Below are positions 1 through 5,775 of a DNA stretch of 7,219 nucleotides, in pieces. The DNA is taken from assembly GCA_002403115.1 (NCBI GenBank), contig DHHE01000237.1, positions 1 to 7,219 on the forward strand, in the 5' to 3' direction. The notes below the pieces were generated by a model that was given only the letters and a program-made list of their open reading frames with translations, searched no databases and was not told where the DNA came from. This DNA comes from a bacterium UBP2_UBA4780. GTDB taxonomy: Bacteria > Edwardsbacteria > AC1 > EtOH8. Numbering within the stretch: position 1 is the stretch's first letter; each line of letters starts with the position of its first letter. A program made the position numbers and the translations under genes.

Positions 1-18
1 ATTTTCAGAAGCTGCCAT
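1..18 (-). CDS. Possible start of the next gene, cut by the window edge
   Basis: An ATG at 18-16 on the minus strand lies three bases after the TAG stop of the DUF2723 gene. It stays open to the window edge, reading M-A-A-S-E-N. The tight spacing fits the next gene of the same transcription unit. The upstream sequence has only a weak Shine-Dalgarno-like GGTAG, which overlaps the preceding stop codon. Six codons are too few to identify a product, and this could equally be a chance ATG. Confidence 0.3.
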
Positions 19-21
19 ATT

Positions 22-2559
22 CTACCGCTTACCGCGCAGTTCGTTCAGGATCTGCCTGGCCGATCCGTCCTGGGGGTTCCTGGCCAGCCAGCCCTCCAGC
101 ACGGTGACGGCCCGGGCCGTGTCCCCTTTGGAATGCAGGTAGAAGTTGTAGAGGGCGCCGTGGACCTCCCCCGAGCCGGGGCTGTGCTGGACGGCCTTCT
201 GCAGATAAGCCTCGGCCGAGTCCATCCTCCCCGTCTTCTCGAAGGCCATGGCCAGCTGGAGGATGGGATACGGCGATCGCTTGTCCAGATCCACCAGCCG
301 GTGGAAGCTGGCGATGGCCTTGTCGATCTGCCCCATCTCCATGTAGCTGATGGCCATCAGGTTTTGGCCCTCGGGCCGGTCGGGGACGATGTTGACCGCC
401 CGCTCGAACAGCTTGATGGCCTCCCGGCGAAGCTCGTCCGCCTCCGCCGGCGCCTTGAGCTTTATCTCCTCGGCCTTGCGCCTCATGGCCATGCCCACGT
501 TCCAGAAGGCCACCGCGTAGTTGCCCAGCAGCATCTGGGTGTTGCCGTCCTTGTAGACCTTGGGGTCCTCGATGCCCCGGAACCGGTAGACCTCGCTCAG
601 GTTTCTTCTAGCGGCCTCGACGTTGACCGACTCGTTGGTCCGGTAGGGCATCACCCGGTAGAGCAGGCCTTCGAACGACAGGTGCGGCCGAAGCCCGGCG
701 AAGTTATCCGAGCCCACCGTCACCGCGAAGTATACCGGGAACTTCTCGGCGTAGTCCGGGGTGAAGACCTTGGCGAAGTATTCCTCGGCCGGGGCGATCA
801 GCTCCTCGAAGGTCAGCCTCTTGCCGGCGTTGGCGGCGATGATCAGCCGGATGGCCAGCCCCGACACCGGGAAGACCTCGCCCTGCCGGTTCATCACCGG
901 CCGCAGCATGTCGATCTCGGCGTCGGAAAGCCCCATGGGCACCCCGTTGGCCTTCATCTGCTTGAGGTACCATTCGGTGTTGCCCAGGGAAAGATTGACG
1001 ATGCGCACGTCCTTGCGGGTGTCGTTGACCTCCTGCTCGAACCAGACCGGGAAGGTGTCGTTGTCGCCGTTGGTGAAGATGATGCCGCCGGGCAGGGCCG
1101 ACTGCAGTATGTTGTAGCCGTAGTCCGAGGGGATCCAGTTGTTCGACCGGTCCTTCTGGAAGTAGTATAGCTTGACGTTGAACAGGGCCGCCGCCAGCAG
1201 CAGGCCGCCCAGTGCGTAGGCCGCGATCCGGGAATATTTCGGGATCAAGGGCTCCAGCCACTCCCGCACCCGGTGCATCAGCCACCAGGCGCCCATCCCG
1301 ATCCAGATGGCGAAGAACAGGTAACAGGGGGCGTAGATGTAGTCCCGGTCGCGCGGCTGGGGGTTGAGCATGTTGAGGTAGACCACCAGCCCCAGGCCGG
1401 TGATGATGAAGGCCGGGCCCACGATGACGAAGCTCAGGTCCCGTCGCTTGAAGACGTGGAAGAAGCCGAAGACCAGGCCCAGGGCCACCAGCATGGTGGC
1501 CAGCGGGCTGTCGGCCAGCGAACGCAGCACCGGCTCCGGCCACCCCAGGGCCACCAGGATACCAAGCACCACCAGGGCGGCGGCGGCGATGGAGAACTTC
1601 TTCTCCTCGCGGTCCCACAGGTTGAGGGCCGCCCCCAGGGCGCCGATCCCGATGGCCAGCCAGGAGAACTGCCACTTGAAGTAGCGCAGGAACATGTGGG
1701 AGAACTGGTACATGAAGTCGGCCCGGCGCTGGAAGAAGTTGAACGGCTCGTACTGCTTGCGCTCCAGCACGTACATCAGCCGCTCCCAGTTGCTGGGGTC
1801 GCACTCGTCGATGCCCGGGTTCAGCTGGGAGCGGATCAGCAGGTAGGCGTGGATGGTCAACCCCAGGAAGAACAGCCCGGCCGTCCAGGCCAGCAGTTTC
1901 CAGTCGAACAGGGCCTTCCAGTCAACCAGCAGGATGAAGAGGAGCAGCGGCCCGGCCGCCATCCAGGTGGTCATGTGGGCCGCCAGCCCCAGTCCCAGCA
2001 GGTAGACTATCAGCAGGAGCATCTTGCGGTTGCCCACCTGGCCGATCTGCTCCCGCCAGCGGAGGGCCAGCCAGATGGTCAGGCACATGACGAACATGGC
2101 GATGCCGTAGACCTCGGCCTCGATGGAGTTGTCCCACCAGGTGGGGGCGAAGGCCAGGAACATGGCGGCCGCGGCCCCGGCCAGGTGCAGCACGGCCCTG
2201 TCAAAGCCGTTCTGCGGTTTTCCCCGCCACATCTCGATCAGCTTGACCGTCAGCAGATAGACGAAGGCGATGGTGATGGCGGAGAAAATGGGCGATAGCA
2301 GATTCACCCGGGCGGCGATCTCGGTGACGAAGGGGAAGAACATGATCATGGTCCGGCCGATGACCGCGTAAAGCGGGTAGCCCGGCGGGTGGGGGATGCC
2401 CAGGATGTTGGAGATGGCGATGAACTCCCCGCAGTCCCAGAAGGAGGTGGTGGCCGCCATGGTCCTGAGGTAGACGATGAAGGAGACCAGGAAAACGCCG
2501 AAGCCAACGGCCAAGCGGTTCCAGGTCTCCCGTTCCATGGTGAATGGTCCGATCTTCAT
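22..2559 (-). CDS. DUF2723/TMEM260-like polytopic membrane protein, putative protein O-glycosyltransferase, with C-terminal TPRs
   Basis: An 845-residue membrane protein. The first half (about 16-463) holds roughly 12-14 hydrophobic segments, the first at about 16-34. The rest is soluble and ends in tetratricopeptide-like repeats (about 712-840). DUF2723 hallmarks visible are FWDCGEFI (40-47) right after the first membrane segment, HPPGYP (57-62), EAEVYG (147-152), NPQPRDRDY (399-407) and NGDNDTFPVWF (497-507). The family includes human TMEM260, an ER O-mannosyltransferase acting on IPT (Ig-like) domains, and has a GT-C-like layout. In GT-C enzymes the first external loop carries the catalytic acid, so D42 and E45 are the obvious candidates here; this is inference. 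A likely role is transfer of a lipid-linked sugar to exported proteins on the outer face of the inner membrane. Start at 2559: AGGGG sits six bases upstream, whereas the internal Met8 lacks a ribosome-binding site. It lies 30 bp downstream of the methyltransferase gene on the same strand. Family assignment is firm; the activity and substrate are not shown. Confidence 0.9.
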   Translation of the reverse strand: MKIGPFTMERETWNRLAVGFGVFLVSFIVYLRTMAATTSFWDCGEFIAISNILGIPHPPGYPLYAVIGRTMIMFFPFVTEIAARVNLLSPIFSAITIAFVYLLTVKLIEMWRGKPQNGFDRAVLHLAGAAAAMFLAFAPTWWDNSIEAEVYGIAMFVMCLTIWLALRWREQIGQVGNRKMLLLIVYLLGLGLAAHMTTWMAAGPLLLFILLVDWKALFDWKLLAWTAGLFFLGLTIHAYLLIRSQLNPGIDECDPSNWERLMYVLERKQYEPFNFFQRRADFMYQFSHMFLRYFKWQFSWLAIGIGALGAALNLWDREEKKFSIAAAALVVLGILVALGWPEPVLRSLADSPLATMLVALGLVFGFFHVFKRRDLSFVIVGPAFIITGLGLVVYLNMLNPQPRDRDYIYAPCYLFFAIWIGMGAWWLMHRVREWLEPLIPKYSRIAAYALGGLLLAAALFNVKLYYFQKDRSNNWIPSDYGYNILQSALPGGIIFTNGDNDTFPVWFEQEVNDTRKDVRIVNLSLGNTEWYLKQMKANGVPMGLSDAEIDMLRPVMNRQGEVFPVSGLAIRLIIAANAGKRLTFEELIAPAEEYFAKVFTPDYAEKFPVYFAVTVGSDNFAGLRPHLSFEGLLYRVMPYRTNESVNVEAARRNLSEVYRFRGIEDPKVYKDGNTQMLLGNYAVAFWNVGMAMRRKAEEIKLKAPAEADELRREAIKLFERAVNIVPDRPEGQNLMAISYMEMGQIDKAIASFHRLVDLDKRSPYPILQLAMAFEKTGRMDSAEAYLQKAVQHSPGSGEVHGALYNFYLHSKGDTARAVTVLEGWLARNPQDGSARQILNELRGKR

Positions 2560-2565
2560 GTATAA

Positions 2566-2570
2566 CCCCT
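2566..2570 (-). promoter_or_regulatory. Shine-Dalgarno site of the DUF2723 gene
   Basis: AGGGG on the minus strand, followed by a six-base spacer and the ATG at 2559. It favours this start over the internal Met8 codon (2538-2536), which has no purine-rich stretch before it. Confidence 0.6.
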
Positions 2571-2589
2571 ATTAATATATGGCACTATT

Positions 2590-3525
2590 CTATTGTCCGA
2601 CCCGCCGGGCCGGCTTGCGGGCCGCCACCGCCAGGGTGGCCCCCATCCCGGCCCGGGCCTCGGCCCGGACGCGGGGAATGGCCCCCAGGGTCAGCAGCAA
2701 GTAGCACATCTTACCCCAGGTCCCGCAGCCCCCCCCCAGCCCCGGAAAAACGCAGGGCCTGAGCTCCGGGCGCCGGCTGACGACGTCGACCAGGGGGTCC
2801 ATGCGGACGGAGAACTGCCTTTCCGCCCTCACCTCGAATCCCCGGGAAACGAGAAGCTTCCTCAGAGTGGCCGGCGAGAAGTGGCTCAGGTGCTGGGGGA
2901 CCGAGAGGTGCAGCCATCCCTCCCGATACCGCCGGAACTGGGCGCTTTCGATGTTGGGCACCTGGACCAGCAGCACGCCCCCGGGCCTCAAGATGCGGAA
3001 ACACTCGCCGACCTGCGCCCCGGGATCGGGCACGTGCTCCAGCACCTGGAAGTAGGTCACCAGGTCGAAATGGCTGTCCGGAAAACGGGCCGAGAAAACG
3101 TCCCCCCGATGGACGGCCAGCCCCCTGGCACTGGCGGCGTGATCGGCGGCCGGCCCGGAGCTCTCCACGCCGCACGCCTCCCAGCCGCGTTTCCGGAAAA
3201 GGCGGAGGTAATCCCCGCTGCCGCACCCCACGTCCAGCATCCGCCCCGGCTTCGGGAGCAGGCGGGAAAGAATCCCGATCTCGGCCCTCAGTATCAGGTC
3301 CCGATAAAGGCCCGCTAGGCCGCCAGCCTTCTCCTGCCAGCAGTAGCCGCTGGGGTAGAAGGCGGCCATCTCCGCCGCCGCCGGCCTGGGGTCGAGGTAG
3401 ACCATCCCGCAGCCGGCGCAGCGTACCAGGGTGAAGACCTGCCCGGACAGCCCCAGGCTGTCGGGCACCCTCAGGAACTCTGTTTTCTGGTCTTTGCCGC
3501 AAAGCGGGCAGGAAACGGCATGCAT
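2590..3525 (-). CDS. Class I SAM-dependent methyltransferase with N-terminal four-cysteine (zinc-knuckle-like) motif
   Basis: A 311-residue soluble protein. The N-terminus has two cysteine pairs, CPLC (6-9) and CAGC (36-39), probably a zinc knuckle as in many Methyltransf_11/23-type enzymes. The Rossmann domain follows: motif I LDVGCGSG (97-104) for SAM, the acidic residue E121 after strand 2, GDV (141-143), FDLVTYFQVLEHVPDP (153-168), and LRPGGVLLVQVPN (179-191). A helical lid-like segment with HLSHFSPATLRKLL (212-225) and a C-terminal ATLAVAARKP stretch complete the fold. The acceptor substrate cannot be read from sequence; small molecules, sugars or lipids are all methylated in this superfamily. 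The frame stays open upstream to 4179, but that part is a shadow of cdaA. The ATG at 3525 directly precedes the cysteine knuckle and no in-frame ATG, GTG or TTG lies between it and cdaA. No clear Shine-Dalgarno precedes it. Residues 264-266 are encoded by a run of nine G. cdaA lies 83 bp upstream and the DUF2723 gene 30 bp downstream. Confidence 0.88.
   Translation of the reverse strand: MHAVSCPLCGKDQKTEFLRVPDSLGLSGQVFTLVRCAGCGMVYLDPRPAAAEMAAFYPSGYCWQEKAGGLAGLYRDLILRAEIGILSRLLPKPGRMLDVGCGSGDYLRLFRKRGWEACGVESSGPAADHAASARGLAVHRGDVFSARFPDSHFDLVTYFQVLEHVPDPGAQVGECFRILRPGGVLLVQVPNIESAQFRRYREGWLHLSVPQHLSHFSPATLRKLLVSRGFEVRAERQFSVRMDPLVDVVSRRPELRPCVFPGLGGGCGTWGKMCYLLLTLGAIPRVRAEARAGMGATLAVAARKPARRVGQ
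2729..2737 (-). repeat. Homopolymer of nine G (coding strand) inside the methyltransferase gene
   Basis: Nine consecutive C on the plus strand encode glycines 264-266. The reading frame is consistent on both sides: the Rossmann motifs lie before it and the family-like ATLAVAARKP ending after it. The tract therefore appears in frame in this copy. Runs of this length are prone to slippage and to sequencing error. Confidence 0.8.
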
Positions 3526-3608
3526 GCGGTTTTCTATGATGAAACCATGAAGACAAGAATGGAAGAACAAAGGTTTCCTGGATTCCTTATGAAAAGACCG
3601 GTCAACGA

Positions 3609-4424
3609 TCAGGCCGGGGCCTGGTCCTTCTTGTCCGACTTGGCGTGAAGCGCCTTGTGCAGCCTGGCCTTCAGTTCCATGATGTCCTTGATCTGGTGCA
3701 GCTTCCCGTATCTGGCCAGGGAAAAGCTCTGCCGCTCCTCGGAGACCACCGCCACCACGGCGTCGGTCTCCTCGGACAGCCCCACCGCCGCCCGGTGGCG
3801 CATGCCGTAGTCGGCGGTCAGCGACTGGTCCGGCGAGATGGGCAAGGTGCATCCCGCCGCCAGTATGGTGTCGCCCCGGATGATGACCGCCCCGTCGTGG
3901 AGCGGGCCCTCGGTGGAAAAGAGGGTGACCAGCAGCTGGCTGGAAACCCGAGCGCCTATCTCCACCCCGGAATCGATGTAGTTCTTCAGCCCGTCGTTCT
4001 TCTCGAAGACGATGATGGCCCCGGCGCCCTTCTTCGCCAGCGCCCGGCAGGCCTCGGCCGCCTGCTCGATGCTCCTGGCGTCGGCCCCCAGGAAAATCCC
4101 CAGGAAACGGTTGCGGCCCAGCTGGGTCAGTCCGTTGCGGATCTCCGGCTGGAACAGGATGACGAATGCCACCACCCACACCGTCCGGATGCTGTCGATG
4201 ATCCAGGAGGTCCCGGGCAGGCGGTAGAGCTTGGCCAGCACCGACATCAGGATGAGCACCAGGATGCCGAACAGCATCTGCATGGCCCGGGTGCCCTTCA
4301 TCAGGTGGAAGACCCGGTAGATGATGTAGGACACCAGCAGCACGTCCAGGATGTCGAGCGCCCCCACCGTCACGAAGGACAGCGGTTCCGGCAGCCTGAA
4401 GGAGAACGTCAGCAGCCTCACCAT
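3609..4424 (-). CDS. cdaA: Diadenylate cyclase CdaA (c-di-AMP synthase)
   Basis: A 271-residue protein, the usual length for CdaA/YbbP. Three hydrophobic segments at about 24-40, 47-64 and 78-91 anchor it in the inner membrane, followed by the conserved FQPEIR (91-96) linker. The cytoplasmic DAC domain (about 115-245) carries both signature motifs, DGA (177-179) and RHRAA (209-213), so the catalytic core looks intact. The enzyme condenses two ATP into cyclic di-AMP, a second messenger tied to potassium and osmotic balance and cell-wall homeostasis. The ATG overlaps the folP stop in the string ATGGTGA (7-bp overlap) and GGGGAGG lies four bases upstream, so translation is probably coupled to folP. 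In Firmicutes cdaA is normally followed by cdaR (YbbR) and glmM. Here the next gene is a methyltransferase, so the regulator CdaR is not encoded within the window. The C-terminus is short and charged, with no added domain. Confidence 0.95.
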   Translation of the reverse strand: MVRLLTFSFRLPEPLSFVTVGALDILDVLLVSYIIYRVFHLMKGTRAMQMLFGILVLILMSVLAKLYRLPGTSWIIDSIRTVWVVAFVILFQPEIRNGLTQLGRNRFLGIFLGADARSIEQAAEACRALAKKGAGAIIVFEKNDGLKNYIDSGVEIGARVSSQLLVTLFSTEGPLHDGAVIIRGDTILAAGCTLPISPDQSLTADYGMRHRAAVGLSEETDAVVAVVSEERQSFSLARYGKLHQIKDIMELKARLHKALHAKSDKKDQAPA

Positions 4425-5623
4425 CCGGCCTCCCCTATGGCCCGGGCCACGGCCAGCGCCCGCCTGGTCTCGGCCACGTCGTGGACCCTGATGACGCTTG
4501 CGCCTCCCCTGGCCGCCATCACCGCGGCCGCCAGGCTGCCGGGAAGCCTTTGTTCCGGGGCGTCCCCGGCGCCCAGCCTGCCGATGAAAGACTTCCGGGA
4601 GGCGCCGACCGCCAGGGGCCGGCCCAGTGTCGCCAGGGTTTTGAGGTTGTTCATCAGTTTCAGGTTGTGCTCCAGATCCTTGCCGAATCCGATGCCGGGA
4701 TCCAGGGCCAGGCTTTCCCGGGCCGCCCCCGATTCCAGGGCCAGGGTCAGGCTCCCGGCCAAGGCTTCCCGCACTTCCGACACCACGTCTTGATAGTGGG
4801 GATTCTTCTGCATGTCCCTTGGGCTTCCCTTAATGTGCATCATGATCAAGCCGGCTTTCTCCCCGGCGGCGACCCTGGCCAGCTCCGGGTCGTACCCCAG
4901 GCCCGAGATGTCGTTCACTATCGATGCCCCCGCCCCCAGGGCCGCCCGGGCGACGCCCGACTTGTAGGTGTCGATGGAGACCGGTATCCCGAGCTGCTTG
5001 GACAGCGCCCCGATCACCGGCAGCACCCGCCGCAGCTCCTCGTCCTCCGGGACCGGCTCCGCTCCCGGCCGGGTGGACTCGCCGCCGACGTCGACGATGT
5101 CCGCCCCCTGCTCCGCCATCTCCAGCCCCCGGTCGATTGCCTTTGCGGGATCGAAGTGCCTGCCGCCGTCGGCGAACGAATCGGGGGTGACGTTGAGGAT
5201 GCCCATCACCAGAGGACCGGAGGAGAAGTCGAAGAGGCGGCCGCGGCAGAGCCAGACGGCGGGCTGGGGGTCCAGGAGCGAACGGCAGTAGTCCTCCAGC
5301 TCCCCGGCCAGCTTCTTCAGGCCGAATGGCTGGCCGCGCAGCTTCTCGGCCACCCGCAACACCTGCTTGGCGTTGCCCAGGATGACCACGTCCGATGCCC
5401 TGGCCGAGCCGTCGATCACCCCCCGGTGCACCGCGGCGTCCCCCCCGCAGGCCAGCATCTCCTGTTTGAGGATGTTGGCCGCCGGCATCGTCGCCCCGGA
5501 GATCCGGAGGCACAGCCCCAGGGCCTTGGGGGCCATCAGGTCGACGCAGCCCTCGTCGGCCCCGGTGGCCCTCACCGCCGCGCGGGCGTCATGGATGTCC
5601 CTGACTGGCAGGACGGATATCAC
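4418..5623 (-). CDS. folP: Dihydropteroate synthase with N-terminal extension
   Basis: A 401-residue enzyme that condenses 4-aminobenzoate with 6-hydroxymethyl-dihydropterin diphosphate in cytoplasmic folate synthesis; it is the sulfonamide target. The TIM-barrel core (about 137-398) shows all expected motifs: MGILNVTPDSF (140-150), DVGGESTRPG (178-187), SIDTYK (216-221), NDISG (237-241), MMHIKGSP (261-268), LDPGIGFGK (307-315), GASRKSFIG (340-348) and RVHD (379-382). Compared with the roughly 280-residue Escherichia coli enzyme, an extra 130 residues precede the core. This part has an ILKQEMLACGGDAAVHRGVI segment (51-70) and an SDVVILGNAKQ segment (77-87). I recall similar long forms from Clostridia and Deltaproteobacteria, so it is a known variant, but its function is unclear to me. 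The start is GTG at 5623, with a weak AGG nine bases upstream. An in-frame TGA lies about 60 bases upstream and no ATG, GTG or TTG intervenes. The stop overlaps the cdaA start. Confidence 0.95.
   Translation of the reverse strand: MISVLPVRDIHDARAAVRATGADEGCVDLMAPKALGLCLRISGATMPAANILKQEMLACGGDAAVHRGVIDGSARASDVVILGNAKQVLRVAEKLRGQPFGLKKLAGELEDYCRSLLDPQPAVWLCRGRLFDFSSGPLVMGILNVTPDSFADGGRHFDPAKAIDRGLEMAEQGADIVDVGGESTRPGAEPVPEDEELRRVLPVIGALSKQLGIPVSIDTYKSGVARAALGAGASIVNDISGLGYDPELARVAAGEKAGLIMMHIKGSPRDMQKNPHYQDVVSEVREALAGSLTLALESGAARESLALDPGIGFGKDLEHNLKLMNNLKTLATLGRPLAVGASRKSFIGRLGAGDAPEQRLPGSLAAAVMAARGGASVIRVHDVAETRRALAVARAIGEAGW
4429..4435 (-). promoter_or_regulatory. Shine-Dalgarno of cdaA inside the end of folP
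   Basis: GGGGAGG on the minus strand, with a four-base CCGG spacer before the cdaA ATG at 4424. It lies within the last codons of folP, so ribosomes finishing folP at 4418-4420 would be placed beside the cdaA start. Confidence 0.75.
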
Positions 5624-5640
5624 TGGTTTGCGCCTGTCGC

Positions 5641-5660
5641 TATATTTATATAGGCTATAT
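5641..5660 (-). promoter_or_regulatory. AT-rich patch with palindrome before folP: candidate promoter or operator
   Basis: In a GC-rich setting this 20-base patch is almost all A and T. On the minus strand it contains TATAAA (5650-5645), which could serve as a -10 element and would place a start about 15 bases before the folP GTG. No convincing -35 hexamer lies 16-18 bases upstream. The patch also holds ATATAGGCTATAT (5648-5660), a perfect 6+1+6 inverted repeat that could be a protein-binding site. Its regulatory role is inference. Confidence 0.3.
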
Positions 5661-5729
5661 CCCCGCCGGAGAGCCCGACCGGCCCCGGATCAGCGCCAGC
5701 GCCTCCAGCCGGGTGGACTCGCGCTTCAT
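5655..5729 (-). CDS. Possible 24-residue leader or small ORF upstream of folP
   Basis: A short frame starting with ATG at 5729 and ending with TAG at 5657-5655. The 24-residue product starts MKRESTRLEALAL and ends RSGSPAGI. A strong GGAGG (5738-5734) lies four bases before the ATG, a better ribosome-binding site than that of folP itself. Of 24 sense codons, 22 end in G or C, matching folP and not the AT-richer gene upstream. Its stop lies 31 bp before the folP GTG, in a different frame. It is overlapped by an even shorter frame (ATG at 5758, ten codons), whose TGA shares the string ATGA with this start. I do not recognise the peptide. It could be a translated leader, a small protein, the 5' remnant of a lost gene, or chance. 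Confidence 0.25.
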   Translation of the reverse strand: MKRESTRLEALALIRGRSGSPAGI

Positions 5730-5775
5730 GCCCCCTCCGGTTGGCCGAGGTTCACCATAGATAAATTAGAAGACC

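Noticed and set aside
133..2298. Long plus-strand open frames (133-1170 and 1273-2298) opposite the DUF2723 gene
   Set aside because: Their translations are rich in G, P, Q, H, R and D with no domain pattern. They are the antisense shadow of a GC-rich gene whose own frame shows clear family motifs.
2572..2592. Promoter for the DUF2723 gene from CGGACA and TATTAA in the 30-bp gap
   Set aside because: A -10 at 2577-2572 would start transcription inside the Shine-Dalgarno AGGGG, leaving almost no leader. Read-through from the methyltransferase gene is simpler.
3540..3590. Hairpin AAGG...CCTT in the cdaA-methyltransferase gap as a terminator
   Set aside because: The stem is only four pairs around an 11-base loop and no T tract follows.
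3526..4179. Upstream extension of the methyltransferase frame to 4179, giving a 529-residue fusion
   Set aside because: The extension is the wrong-frame reading of cdaA, whose DGA and RHRAA motifs lie in the other frame. The cysteine knuckle right after the ATG at 3525 marks the true start.
3645..4793. Plus-strand 382-codon open frame across cdaA and the end of folP
   Set aside because: It covers the junction of two well-supported minus-strand genes, and its product is low-complexity H/Q/P/D/R sequence typical of an antisense shadow.
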